Assembly: GCA_000349905.1 (NCBI GenBank)
Contig: KB722770.1
Span: forward strand, 69,355-133,354
Direction: 5' to 3'
DNA: 64,000 nucleotides
From: Volvariella volvacea V23
Taxonomy: Eukaryota; Basidiomycota; Agaricomycetes; Agaricales; Pluteaceae
The translations under genes and the position numbers were made by a program. Below the pieces are notes generated by a model. That model was not told the origin of the DNA. It made no database searches and saw only the letters and a program-made list of their open reading frames with translations. This document shows, piece by piece, positions 33,621 through 45,335 of the stretch; the stretch's first letter is position 1; each line of letters begins with the position of its first letter.

Positions 33621-34973
33621 ATGGACGAGTTCCCCTCAGAAATACTCTACAACATAGCAAATTCTCTCAATGACGATCCACAGTACTTGGCATTGCGCTT
33701 GGTCTCTCGACGCTACAATGCCATCTTCACTCCCTTTATCGTCCGACATGTCGGTCTCCGCATAGAGCCATTCCACATCACCCTTGCGTATTTCCAACCC
33801 ACGAGACGTTCACAGCCCATACCAGAAGTATTTGTCAAGAACATTACTTCTCTTCAACTGAACATGACAATTGCCGGACATCGATTCCTGGGTACAATCT
33901 TCTGGGTCGAGCTTTCACGCTTCACTGGGCTGAAGACGTTGCAAATATCTTGCGGTAGTATGACTATGACCACTGAAGTGAAAAGTCTACCGCCCTTGCA
34001 AGTGATCAATCGTGTTCTGGATGCTATTTTCAAAGCTACAAATGGAGGTCTAGCGCACTTGACGCTCACCAACTCCTGCCTACTGAAGACCTTTCCGAGT
34101 GCGTTAATCAAGTTTCGTTGTTTGGAATCCTTCTGCTTCCGTCATATATGCTCTAAGAGGTTTTCATGGGAAGTGTGCGATGCTGACCATGAATCCTTGA
34201 TCCAACTTCGTACCTTAATCGAAAACAACCCATCTCTCCAAACTCTCGAATACACCTACGATTGTCGAGAATTTCCTGTATCTCCTGAACACGTCTTTCC
34301 TTCAACACGGGAATCCATGGTTCTACGAAAACTCTCCGTCTATGGAGACCTCCTACCCACACCTAACACGCTCGCACAACCCTTCCTCCTACCGACGTTA
34401 AAGCACCTTAGACATCTTGAATTTATCAACGATGGGTTGAATCCACCTGCCATTATCGATCAGTTTTGGATGGCCTTGGCAAAGGACAGAGTCGCCCTCA
34501 AGAAGCTTGCCACATCGTATACTTCTCCTGCTTTTCTCAACTACATGGCCTCTTTTAAAGGCCTGCAAGAATGTACCATTAACCGTTTAGACCCCGATCC
34601 CACCTTCACAACCTCATCGGTTCATCACGCTTTCACCAACCACGGATCTACCCTCGAGGTGTTGCATATCAAATCTAGGGTGACTTACATCTCTAGTGGA
34701 TGTAGTGTGTTTTCTCTTTCCCTTTCAAATAACTCCGCCAATGGTCGCAATCCAACTTGGATTCAGCCCTCTACCTTCCCAAAACTTCGCAAACTGACAG
34801 TCATCACGTTTGACTCTGGCGATTGTTACAACTCGTTTCATGACTTCTTTTCAACCTTCCCAAACTTGTCCGATGCGACCGTTGTACGTTACGATTCGGC
34901 TGACTCGCAACATGAGTGGTTGCGGTCTGGTCAGAGACAATTAATTGACCCTATGGCGTACCACTTTCCGTAG
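33621..34973 (+). CDS. F-box-like / leucine-rich protein, type 2 (intact)
   Basis: A single exon of 450 codons. The N-terminus MDEFPSEILYNIANSLNDD...LALRLVSRRYNAIFTPFIVRHV fits the F-box pattern (LPxEll-xI-x-L, LxLRLVSrr-n). F-box proteins recruit targets to SCF ubiquitin ligases through Skp1. Beyond it, irregular leucine-rich strands follow (LTGLKTLQIS-like FTGLKTLQISCG, FRCLESFCFRHI, NPSLQTLEYTYDC, LRHLEFINDG, FPKLRKLTVITF), as in the hyper-expanded F-box/LRR families of Agaricomycetes. The ATG at 33621 was used; upstream in-frame codons lack ATG and belong to the shared promoter. The head-to-head partner is a pseudogene. A degraded second copy lies at 52290-53268. Confidence 0.75.
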   Translation: MDEFPSEILYNIANSLNDDPQYLALRLVSRRYNAIFTPFIVRHVGLRIEPFHITLAYFQPTRRSQPIPEVFVKNITSLQLNMTIAGHRFLGTIFWVELSRFTGLKTLQISCGSMTMTTEVKSLPPLQVINRVLDAIFKATNGGLAHLTLTNSCLLKTFPSALIKFRCLESFCFRHICSKRFSWEVCDADHESLIQLRTLIENNPSLQTLEYTYDCREFPVSPEHVFPSTRESMVLRKLSVYGDLLPTPNTLAQPFLLPTLKHLRHLEFINDGLNPPAIIDQFWMALAKDRVALKKLATSYTSPAFLNYMASFKGLQECTINRLDPDPTFTTSSVHHAFTNHGSTLEVLHIKSRVTYISSGCSVFSLSLSNNSANGRNPTWIQPSTFPKLRKLTVITFDSGDCYNSFHDFFSTFPNLSDATVVRYDSADSQHEWLRSGQRQLIDPMAYHFP

Positions 34974-35109
34974 TCATTGTGGACAGGCCAGTGAGCGGGA
35001 GGCGGAGACAATCCTTGTTGTAAAATTTCCAGCTAGGTCAGGTCTTGGTCTAACTGCATTTTTATGTATTGTGTCCTAGACACTAAGCGGTGGGGACAAC
35101 AGTAGGCTC

Positions 35110-35610
35110 CGATATGATCGTTACTTAGTATCGGAATAGTTTGTTGGGTCTACGAAAACGATTACATCGAGGCAGTTTATCACAGTTCAAGGTAGTCACG
35201 AGGATTGCCCTGGCGCATTGGTGTTTGAGCTCAAAACGTCTTTGGCAAAGCAACTCCAACAAGGCATTCGGCAGTGAAAACCTCTGCAAGCCTCCTTTGT
35301 CAAGTCGTAGGTCCAGTGTACTACCAATAATCTTGGGTGATTTTGGTTAATATGTCTTCAAGGTCTCCCGACTAGCGACGATTGCCACACGCTATTTCTT
35401 GGCTTCCCAACCTAGTGAAGTGCGAGAATTTATCCCAGAATGTGGCACCTACTGAACGGATTTGTCCGAGTTGATGTTTCACGAAGGAATGACATGCTTC
35501 TGATGAGTACCTCAGAAGTAAGATCGAGTGACTTTGTGCGCGTTGTAATGCTATTTTTGAATTCATGAAAAATGTAGGGACTGACACCTCCCAAACGATC
35601 ATCCAGATGA
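35110..35610 (-). pseudogene. F-box-like type 3 fragment
   Basis: On the minus strand a decayed piece matches the middle of the relic at 36310-37635: ATFWDKFSHFTRLGSQEIACG corresponds to the FWDKFSHFTGLK-type segment, and SLPNALLELLCQRRF corresponds to MLPNSLLELRCLEYF. It is in several frames and lacks both ends, so it is a dead fragment. Confidence 0.55.
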
Positions 35611-36309
35611 TAAGGTGTCGCGAGCCGAATGGGTTAACATATATTCAACAATTCGTAGAATGGCATTCAAACGGCAATTCAATTTGTAGGAAGCAATGGA
35701 ATGAGATTATACTACATGCGCAGCAGGCACAAACAAAAGAAGTTAAGAACAACTCATCTGCTGTCCCTTCTTGCTCAATCGCTCTGATGTTTACGCTCAG
35801 GCTTGTAATCCCAATGTGCCAACATGCAAACCTGGTTCTACTAATGGGAGGGCCCGGGTGGCGGGATTTGGTTGATACTCGGCTTCGTGCAAGGTGTTTG
35901 GGTGTGCTTGATGGCTTTTGTTGCAGGTTCCGAGATAGCTCAACAGCGTCACCACTGCGCACATATTTTGCGGCCACGAGCTTGAAGCAAACCGGCAGAG
36001 TTGGTTTAGGGCTGGTCCTATGTCCAGTCGTCTTCAAATCAACCTGATTATTCTTGAGGGCCACCAGCAGGCCCTTTTGAGGCGTCTCCGAACTCGTGAC
36101 GTCCGTCCTGAAATGTAATTGATTAACGATGAATATATCCATCAATTTGGACGTTGATCAAACAGCAAGAAGTGACATGTACACTACAATCGTGGTAAGC
36201 AACGAAACGCAATTATACAACGTATACGGCAGGCATAGACGGAAGAAGAAGGCAAGAGCAACTCGTCTATCCAATTAAACATCACCGCTCTGGCTTGCGT
36301 TCTGGCTTT
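35611..36309. other. spacer between F-box-like relics
   Basis: Only short frames on both strands. The minus-strand frame at 35645-36145 does not resemble the neighbouring family or any protein I know. It may be more decayed F-box-like sequence, but I cannot show it. Confidence 0.35.
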
Positions 36310-37635
36310 TCATGAATTAAAAGGGTAGTCCCAGTGCGAAGTAATTGTGCCCATTCTTAGATCAAGACTCAGCGAACCAAAGGAGACGAGTTCCAACCTC
36401 AATATCTTTGGAAAACCGGAAAAGAACTCAATGAAGGTGTCCAATTCGACTGAGTCGAATTTAGCGATATTCAACTGACAAAGCTGTGTGAACATATAGA
36501 GTTGGATCCGTGCCCATTCCTGGCTGTTGCTGGAGAACTCTTGGAGGGAGAATATGAATGGATCGTACTCAAGGGTGAAGCGGTCGCTGGGTGATATAGC
36601 TAATTGCTCGAGGGTATGTTCAGGCTCAGCGAGAGCGCGACGGATCGATGTGGCTGAGAAATCGAGATTAAGCCTGGTTGAGAGACGGAGAATAGTTAGG
36701 CGACTCCACCAGGCCCTTAAAAGACGCAAGATAATTGAGTAATGATGGGGAGATGTATGTCGTTAATAAGGGTCTTGATAGCGACTTTATTACTTGTGAG
36801 AGCCGACCAAAGGTGATCGGCATTGTCAGGTGTGTCTTCATCGCAAAATAGACTTAAATGCTGGAGGTGGTTTACTATGAGTAGACGGAAAGAAACTGAG
36901 GCAGTGGTTGCAGATACGATAAGAGAGTAGATGCAGAGTCCTCGAAGGGCCATGGACATGAGTGTTGGGGGGGGGAATAGCGTCAGGGGAGATTGCACAC
37001 TTTTCACAGTCGTATATAAAGGTGTGAAGGGATGGATCGCCCTCGATGATCGATCGAAGTCGAGCTAGGTATTCCGATCTACCCTTCGTGGTGCAAATGT
37101 TTGTAAATGCGAAATATTCCAAGCAACGCAGCTCCAATAAGGAATTTGGTAGCATAAACCCCCGCAACAGTCCTAGGTAAAGTTGTTGGTCTGGTACAAC
37201 ACCACCAATAGTCGTGATTATTCTGCTTGATATCCCATCAAACTGAGGTGTCGAATCTTTCGAATATGCCCAATGGCCGCACAATATATCTAGCCCCTTC
37301 AACCCAGTGAAGTGCGAAAACTTGTCCCAGAACGTGGCATATGGTGGAAGGGTCTGTTCCGATATGATTCATACTTGAAGGTACGGAATGCCCCTGATGA
37401 GTACCTCAGAGGTGAGGCCGAATTCCCTTGCCTGAAATACACGGCCATTCTTGAAGTGCATGCGAAGCACAACCGAACTGTGCTGGCAGATGTCCATTCG
37501 GACGATGTGTCGCAGAGCAAAGGGAGTAAAAATCAAGTTATAACGCGTAGGGGCCAGGCGCAAGGGTAGAACGTCGAGTTCTTCACCAATGGAATCCGCA
37601 ATCCCGTACAGTATTTCAGTAGGCAAATCGTTCAT
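36310..37635 (-). pseudogene. F-box-like type 3 pseudogene
   Basis: Begins at 37635 with MNDLPTEILYGIADSIGEE and LPLRLAPTRYNLIFTPFALRHI, an F-box-like opening, then shifts frame near 37370 and again several times. Later blocks are HFTGLKGLDILCG-like, MLPNSLLELRCLEYFAF, RLRSIIEGDPSLHTFIYDC and, at the 3' end, LEQLAISPSDRFTLEYD. The order and spacing of blocks match the intact type 1 and type 2 genes, so this is a third family member broken by several small indels. Confidence 0.75.
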
Positions 37636-37905
37636 GGAGGATGAAAGGTTTTAGAATTGAGGACGTTCAGGATTGTCGGAGTTTGATTGGCTCGTGGTCC
37701 AAGTTTATATCAGATAAGATCAGAATTCGCATCTTCAGGCTTTATTACAAAATTCAACAATCCTAACCACGTTAAAACATATGCGCACGAAATTTATATA
37801 CACGAATACAGGATACTATTTCTAACGGAAAACAGAAACGGAAGAAGGGAAGCTAACAGCCATGTTAACAGTCCACAGTCATGCACGTCATTAACAAGTC
37901 CTAGA

Positions 37906-39292
37906 TCAGAACAAGTCCTCCAGTGTCATTTGTTTGACGATATCCTGCAGAGGAGTGATTTTAGTGTCAGCTCGGGAGATAGAGGCAACGATACAACATC
38001 GCGTGATGGGTGCATTAAAGAAGCAAAGGAGGAAACGAAAGGAAGCAAGTGCAGCAATACTATACTCACAGTGTTCGTAACCATCTGGGCGAACTCTTCA
38101 AAGTTGAGCTTCCCATCACCATCTTGATCTGCCTCCATTATTGTTTTGTCAACGATTTGTTGTAGTTGTTGGTCCTATATATGCGGGGTCATTAGAGAGG
38201 ATAATCAGTCAGACAACCATCCAGCTATCAGACGCGGGAACAGAAACGCCGGAGCGCCCAGATGAACCCCATGAAGGGTTGCGTGGGGGAGGAGCGTATG
38301 ACATCGAAAGATCAGGGTGGGCATAGGGGGTACGGCGTATGTTGAAAGAAGTTCGTGAAAGAAGCATACCTTCAGGTTATTGCCAACCATCATCTTGAGA
38401 ACCAGGAAGAGCTCGCCATTCGAAATGAAGCCATCTCGATCAACGTCATAGACCTTGAAGGCGACTGCCAGTCAAAACGTCAAACGCCCGTCACACACGC
38501 AAAGGGTTGGTCGTTAGCGTGAATGATGATGGCGAACAAACATAAATGACCCGTACACTTCAGTTTTTCCTCTCTCCCACCGCGACTGCTGAACGCGCTC
38601 AATCCACCCACGAATTCTTGGAAATCGACAGTACCACCACCACTATAGCACAGGCGAATGAAAGAACCACGGATCGTCCATGACGAACAGCGGGTAAGGA
38701 AGTGCCCGGGCAATGAAAGAGGAAGGAGGAAGGGCGCACTCTTCGTCAAAGATGGCTATCATCCGAGAAGCCAATGGATTCGTCGCAATCTGCGGTATTT
38801 GCAGGAACTCTTCTCGATCTATCGATCCTGAACCATCACTGGTGGAGGCAAAGGTAGTAAAAGAGATGATATCATCAGAATACAAGTCGACTTGGCGGAT
38901 GAACGAGGTGAGCGAGGATCAATGGGAGGTGGGGGTACCGTGACGCGTGGTGCCAAGGCTCTTCGGAAAGAACACTAACCTATCGAGTTTCATAAACCGT
39001 TTCTTGAGCCGTTCCAACTCTGGTTGAGTAACTTTGCTTCCATTGTCAGTTCAATCGTGTTCTTCAGGGTTTTATCGTTGCAACATCCGTTTATCCATAG
39101 CGGAAGGACGGGGGTGCGGCAGGATGGTTTGGGACTTACAGTTGGAACGTTTCTCCATATCCTCCATAAATTGCGATGCTATTTCGATCCGAGATCATCG
39201 CGACAAGACCAATCGTGGATCCAATCGAGCGTTATAGTCGTGAATAGCATGTGGATAAAGAGAGTGTGCTGCAACATACGTGATTGACCCAT
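37906..39292 (-). CDS. cnb1: calcineurin regulatory subunit B
   Basis: Eight exons: 39292-39280, 39178-39140, 39031-38980, 38838-38740, 38642-38557, 38464-38370, 38174-38070 and 37944-37906; 175 aa, the family's usual size. The start MGQSPSQF gives the N-terminal Gly expected to be myristoylated. Four EF-hands are visible: [12 protein letters not shown] (~33-46), [12 protein letters not shown] (~67-78), [12 protein letters not shown] and [12 protein letters not shown]. The last residues [12 protein letters not shown] are the conserved C-terminus. It binds Ca2+ and activates the calcineurin A phosphatase, which signals through Crz1 in stress response and growth. The gene is complete and intron-dense, like orthologues in other basidiomycetes, and sits among pseudogenes as a conserved anchor. 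Exon 1 is only 13 nt but is fixed by the frame. Confidence 0.95.
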
Positions 39293-40019
39293 TATGATGT
39301 TACTCGATTACGGGCGTTATTCGTTTGTTCAACGCGAGCTTGCGGAGAGGGAGGGAGATTGGGTCGGACGGGGTGGTTATGAAAGGAGAAAGACAAAACA
39401 GTGAGATGGGCGTTAACGAGAATCTACGAGGATCGAGGAACAGTGCCTCGGTGCGCCATGCTTCCGTCGTGGGAACCTCTTTCCAAGTCAGGAAATGGGC
39501 GCTTGGTCCGCAATTAACTTTCAATCATCGCTCGTACTCCAATGCTCTAACCTCAAAAGGTCTTGATTCGTATCGTGCTATCGTGATAGTACATTCTAGT
39601 GACATCCACGTACTACAAATAAGCTCAAGGAATAATGTGTCCAATACGATTTCCTTCCAAGTCTGTGTTGAAAGTAGGCTGGGGTGCTGGGGCACAGTCC
39701 TCAGTTCCGAAAGCTTGCGTAGTCATAGCGCTGAGTTGACGTGAAGGGTGAGTAGAATATATACACTAGCGTGCCAAGGACCGGCCTCTGTGTATGTTCG
39801 ACCGTAAATGCATGATGTCTCCTCAGTTCCCATCATGGTTGGGCGTTAGACGTGGGGAGGTTTTTATATCCACGCTGTGCACACGAGTCCGCTCTTGCCC
39901 TTGAACCACGTCCTTGACCCGTCTCCATTCCTGCCCGCCATACATTTACATTGTAGTAAGAGCATTTCGTTTAAAATCCGTGGTATATTCATTGATCCGC
40001 GAAGATGGAAGGGCATAAC
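39293..40019. other. intergenic, divergent from calcineurin B
   Basis: Presumed promoter of cnb1 and, on the right, the start region of the broken NLR-like copy. Only short frames; nothing else identified. Confidence 0.45.
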
Positions 40020-41784
40020 TCGTCGCTGGGCGCACAGGCGCCCAGCAGTGGCTGCATTCCAGGACTCCTGCGTCAATAACAGGAACGGGGTGATTGTGAC
40101 GAATATTTCCAATACGGCTTACAACTATGGGTCCCATTTACTTTCTAAACGAGGTACAAGCCGTGTCACCCTTCTTCGGGATAAGGACACGCGTCAGGCA
40201 ATCCTCAACGATACCGTATCTTGGATACTCGACCCGCACAGGGAGAGGGGTGTTTTGTGGCTGAAGGGCACTGTAGGGACCGGTAAATCCGCCATCGCGA
40301 AGACCACAGCAGACAGGTTGGAGAGAGAGGATTTGGACGGCAGAGTAGCGGGTTCATTCTTCTTCTTCCGGAACGATCCCAAGCGCAACAACCTCAAAGG
40401 ACTCGTCTCGTCCTTGGTGTATCGATTGGTAATCTCGATACCAGCCGTAGGGGAGAATGTCTTTCAGGTTCTCGAAAACGATCCGCATGTCCTGCAGACA
40501 TGGCTGGAGGTTCAATGGAGGAGGCTCATCCTCGAACCCATTCAAGAGGTTGGAGTTCACTCTATTCCGCCGGCCGTCTTCATAGACGGATTAGACGAGT
40601 GCGGAGATGAAGAGGACCAGAAGGAGGTTTTACGCCTCGTTGCGTCGTGCGGACCCAACTTCCCCCTAGCCTTTCTCATTTCAAGCCGCCCAGAGCCTCA
40701 CATCACCAATACCTTCTCCACTCCACCGCTCGCAGACCCCTGCCGACGCCCAATTGACCTCAACTCTGTCAGGGTGTACTAAGAGACGCGGGAGTTTGTC
40801 AGGGACGGGTTCCATAGAATCTGGTCGGACTACAGGTATATGAACCAGATTCACGGCGCGGAATATCCAGCGCCTTCGGACGACGGCATCAACCTCATCG
40901 CCTTCAGGGCTGGTGGGCAATACCTCTACCCTGTCACCCTCATTCGGTTCCTCACCCGACCTGGTGTCGGTCCACTCAAGTCGTTGCAGGACTTACGGCA
41001 GTCTCCACAGGCCTTTCACTCCCATCATGAAGTTGTCGCACGAACCCAGCAATAGGATTAAAGAGCTGCTATTCCTCGTGATTTGGGGCAGCACATGGAA
41101 CAAGCAAGTAGCGTTCCAGGATCTGGATATAATCATGGATCCCGGCAGTCCAGGAGTTCAGCAGTGCCATTCGGTGCTCCAAAGGCTTCACTCCGTTCTC
41201 GCAATTCCGAAACATAAAGACAAGGGGATAACACACTGTGGGCAATGTTTGAGACCGGTGTCGGAGAATACCGAGAACAAACCTTGAAGTAACTTCTAGT
41301 TAGCACCTCGGTATCTCTGTTAGATAAACTGTGAATATGCTCAAATTTCATGTCAAAGTAAATTCACTTTACCAGCAGTCGGATGTATAATAGGTTCATG
41401 ACAAGGTATCAGATTCAATAGTATGTGAGTGTTGAAAAAAAGTATATTCATAGCAAGTTGAGAGATTTTACTAGGCTGTATTGTAAAAGGATGTGAGAGG
41501 AATGTAATGTTGGTATATATAGATGACAAATTAGAGAGACATGTACAAAATAAACTGTGATGATACAATAAAGACCATCCACAAAGTGACAAGGAATGGA
41601 GCAAAGGGTAGGTGGATGGCTAATGACTTAGGTCATAGTTGACAACACTGATTGCAAAGTAGATGGTGGCAAGATAACCTGGAGATTTGATGATGGCAGA
41701 CCAAGTCTTTCGTTTCTTGATGCTTGCTTCTCCAGCAGGTATGCCTCCCCCCTCAAACTGAAAATTTCACAGTTGTTGTTACTA

Positions 41785-41809
41785 CAGTGGCTTGCAAAAG
41801 TATTGCATG
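41785..41809 (+). repeat. left terminal inverted repeat of the Tc1 element
   Basis: Twenty-five bases identical to the reverse complement of 44508-44532; preceded by the TA duplication. Confidence 0.92.
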
Positions 41810-42439
41810 TGACCCCTGCTGTCTGTTGGACAGACTGTTAATATGGACTGGACTTATGGTTATCCAGACCAAGTATATGGACTGGTACTTGGAATGCACA
41901 CATGTTACAGAGAAATACATGGCTAGATATACATGGTAGATAGTCATAGGATATAGGTAGATAGATCCTAAGTATCACTGAAGTGACCCACATCAATTCT
42001 GATGTGGATACCATCATTTCCAAAATGGTGGACGGCACTTGTCACTCCTCTGTACAAATAGTTCCAGCATGTACCTATCAGCCCCCCAATCCTCTGATAT
42101 AGATGAAGTATCATTACTCTCTACTTCTAGGTGAGGTGACCTCCATAGCCTCTAGTGCCTGTAAGGCTGCTGTTCAACACTGTCACTTAGATCAAACCAT
42201 GGAACCGAAACTCATGGTAGTGGTGGTGAAAAGCATGTCTATAGTGTGGTAATAATACATGTTGTTGGTTTTCTTGAGTGACCAACCACCTTTCAAGTGT
42301 AATAGAGAATAGGGAGCCAGTGAAATGTGGAGGGGGGGGTGCAATACTTATGCACAAGTGGTAGTGAATGAAAAAACTCATTTCCCCATCTTTCCAAGCA
42401 TACTTGTGGGACAAAAACTGCCTCTCATTGATTTTTTGG

Positions 42440-44141
42440 CATAGTTTATACTTCCCTAACCAAAGTTGCACATGTTGTTGAGCTCCACAAGGCTCAGAGG
42501 TCACACAATGCCATTATCAAGGATGTAGACCTCCATTGCACCACTGTGGGCTGCCTTTTGAAGAAGTTCAAGAAATCAGGTGACTACCACCACATAAACC
42601 ATAAAACAGGTTGTCCTCAAAAGTTGGAGGCATATGAGATCTGGATGGCAGCCTGTGCACTTGCAGCAACCCAGGCAGCCAATGTTATTGAGGTCCAAAA
42701 GAAGTTTCTTCCACAAGTCCACTGTCAGGAATTGTATCTTTATTCCCTATTTATTCACCAATTATTTAATACTTAATTTCTTTTTCTTTTTCTTTTTCTA
42801 AGTGCCAGGGACCATGTGACTTGCTTACTTAATCCAGATTAGATTAGATTACATCTTGACCACATGATGCATTACCTTTTGAGCCACCTTTGGAGGTCTT
42901 GGGCATTGAGGTATTCTTGGCAGTGTCATTAGTCTTAAAGCCATTATCCCGGCTCATGGCTTATCTCTACCCAATGGGGTCTTAGTGATACCAGACACTG
43001 GTGATGTCATCATGGGGTCATGGATAGATATCTGTAGAATAGTCTGGAATAGTGTAAATATGTACATACAGACTCTGGTGAATATATAAGTGGGCTTGGT
43101 TGGCTCTGGGGGTTTTCCTCAGTTTCAACCTTGTCTACTCTGCCAAGCTAGCTTTGTCTCAGAGACTCTGGTGCAACCTGAATTAACAGGCTACTAAGAG
43201 ATGAGTACACATTGTTAGGATTTTTGTATCCCTCTCATCTCCTCTGCCAGCTAGTAGTGAGAGTTTTCGCAACCATGCCATCAGTGATACCTGGGCACCA
43301 CTATGTGGGTGATCCCTTGTAGTAGGCCCATCTGATAACATGTAAAGATGTGCACCGAGTAGTTGTTATTTCCCCTTCTTTTTTCTCTTTTAATTATTGT
43401 CTCCTGTATATTGTCTTTGGGGCCAAGTGCCCTTGTTGCTGACATCCACCCCACTACAATTGGATGCAGGTTATGAGAGCATGGCCTAGTCTGTTGAGTT
43501 CGCAGGTCTAAACCCTTTCTTTCAAAGATACACAAGCAGCAGCACAGGAAATGGGCACTTGAGCATTTATTATGGACTCAGGAGGATTGGGAGGTGGTGG
43601 TATTTTCAGATGAGTTGAAATTCCAGCTATTCAAGTCCAATGGCTGCCAATATTGTTGGATCATGCCAGGACAGGCCCTGGATAAAAGATATACAAATAA
43701 AACAGTCAAGCATAGAGGTGCATCACTTCAAAGGGTATGGGGCACCTTTATTGCATTAATGGGATCATGTATGGCCCTGATTATGTTGAGATCCTGGATA
43801 AGGAATATCTTGGGACATTGAAGGATCTGAAAATTAAAAAGAATAATATCCTATTTCAGCAGGACAATAACCTGAAACACCAGAGTAAGGTTGCTGAAGC
43901 TTGGTTTGAGGCAAAAAAGGTCCATTGCTTGTCCTGGCCAGCCTTGAGTCCAGATATGAGTACCATTGAGCCTGTATGGGGTACACTTGATTGCATGGTA
44001 TGTGTGCATGACCCCCTCTCACACAATAAAGAGGAGCTATGGGTCACACTTCAAGAGGAATGGGCTCAGTTCCCCAAGGAGCAATTGAAGAAGCTTTACA
44101 AGAGCATACTCTGTCATATTGCTGCTCTTCTCAAGGCTTGA
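42440..44141 (+). pseudogene. Tc1-type transposase remnant
   Basis: Part 1 (42440-42727) encodes a helix-turn-helix DNA-binding region (ELHKAQRSHNAIIKD, GCLLKKFKKSGD, then a TGCPQKL turn). Foreign sequence separates it from part 2 (43467-44141). There RSKPFLSKIHKQQHRKWALE leads into VVFSDE (first Asp), ILFQQDN (second Asp) and STIEPVWG (Glu), with 34 residues between the second Asp and the Glu, which defines DD34E. Two in-frame TGA codons (REHGLVC region, around 43474 and 43495) sit where Arg is expected and can be explained as CGA changed to TGA by CpG decay. A frameshift with a small deletion lies near 43735. It cannot make an active enzyme. Confidence 0.85.
42728..43465. other. insertion of unknown type within the transposase
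   Basis: About 740 bp split the transposase between a VHCQ codon block and RLREHGLVC. It has a TTTTTC tract at its left, a TATATAAG-like string near 43082-43090 and CpG-poor composition. It could be a solo LTR because it has a promoter-like centre and no coding frame, but I find no clear TG...CA ends or target duplication. Exact edges are uncertain by about 10 bp. Confidence 0.45.
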
Positions 44142-44351
44142 GGTGGACATACAAAATACTAGCTGGTACGTGGCTGGATATAAACTATTTCATTCACATC
44201 ATCCTCATCTCCAGCATGCACAGCTGTATACATAAGTATTGCACCCCCCCCCCTCCCCCCCAAAATTAATCCCATTGATATTTCTTTTCATTTTATATTC
44301 TAACCCCTTTATTACATGCATATCATTGTTCTACAGATGTTTTACTCCCAA

Positions 44352-44451
44352 NNNNNNNNNNNNNNNNNNNNNNNNNNNNNNNNNNNNNNNNNNNNNNNNN
44401 NNNNNNNNNNNNNNNNNNNNNNNNNNNNNNNNNNNNNNNNNNNNNNNNNNN
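44352..44451. other. assembly gap (100 N)
   Basis: Exactly 100 unknown bases inside the right part of the Tc1 element, the usual placeholder for a gap of unknown size. The real size and content of the element's right arm are therefore not known. Confidence 0.98.
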
Positions 44452-44507
44452 GCCTGTTCTCAGTTTTGGCTTCACACCTTGGCAAGGTTATGATCACTAC
44501 ATGTGAC

Positions 44508-44532
44508 CATGCAATACTTTTGCAAGCCACTG
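44508..44532 (-). repeat. right terminal inverted repeat of the Tc1 element
   Basis: Reverse complement of 41785-41809, followed by TA. The adjoining inner bases diverge. Confidence 0.92.
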
Positions 44533-45335
44533 TATAAAGGTATCCTAATAATACAAAAAATATATCTTATGTCTTGATCATTGTAAATTGTGTGCATTTA
44601 CTGTGAATATACTCAAAACATATCTTTTGATTGTAAACATGCAATACTCTGACAAGACTAAGGATACATACAACAAACATGCTGGAATCAGTATACTGAA
44701 ACATACCCTGAGAATCTTCAGGGTTTGTTGTGGTGGTTTCCATCTGTTGGTCTTTTTATTACTATTTTTGGTATATTCAGCTTACTGGCCATGCCAGTCT
44801 CAAACATTGCCTATGGTGACAATTCATCATCAGTCATTCTCTGACTTCCTGCTTGATTGCTATAAAAGCAAGAGCTATTATGTCAATAAAATGGGTTGTG
44901 CATTGAGGATATTGGAGAGAAGCTTATCAGTGCTAAGGGATGATAGATGCTCATGCCCTGATGCCTATATTCTTGCATTCTATTGGTGGTGGTGCTCTAC
45001 ATTTCTGAAGTGGAAGGATCTTTCAGAGAATGTTGTGATGTGGATGAAGGAGCTTGACTCCAATCAATTATTGGAATGTATTTTAAGGACTTCTGGGGCT
45101 TCAACATTCGAAGAGCAGGCCTATAGCAGTTTTGTTGACCAATGTCAAAAATGAGTATGTGGGTTTATATATCACTTGTTGTAGTCTTGCTAAATCTAAG
45201 TTAGAATTGCCCAGACTTGATAATCAAATTTGACAAGTTATTCTTCAGCCATGCAAGATGTCCTTATTGGTTTAAGCTTCATTTTGAATGCCTGTGGCAA
45301 TCTTGCAGTAGCTGTCCCAGTCTTTCTACCAGCAG

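Larger units (their letters stand above)
32390..34973. repeat. inverted duplication, copy A (F-box-like pair)
   Basis: Type 1 relic (minus) plus shared promoter plus intact type 2 (plus). The unit is repeated in inverted orientation at 52290-54715. Confidence 0.8.
41785..44532 (+). mobile_element. Tc1/mariner-family DNA transposon, inactivated
   Basis: Bounded by perfect 25-bp terminal inverted repeats (41785-41809 and 44508-44532, beginning CAGTGGCTTGCAAAAG) and flanked on both sides by a TA target duplication (41783-41784, 44533-44534). It carries a decayed transposase with an HTH N-terminus and a DD34E catalytic domain. It lies inside the broken NLR-like gene. At 2748 bp including a 100-N gap it is longer than a simple Tc1, in part because of a ~740-bp insertion inside the transposase (42728-43465). 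CpG is strongly depleted throughout. A second, inner inverted pair of the motif AAGTATTGCA with adjoining C/G tracts occurs at 42326-42356 and 44234-44266. Confidence 0.88.

Noticed and set aside
41353..41604. Open frame with hydrophobic residues left of the Tc1 element
   Set aside because: AT-rich low-complexity frame without motifs; likely chance.
42780..43470. Solo LTR retrotransposon
   Set aside because: Promoter-like centre but no demonstrable TG...CA ends or target duplication, so left as unknown insertion.
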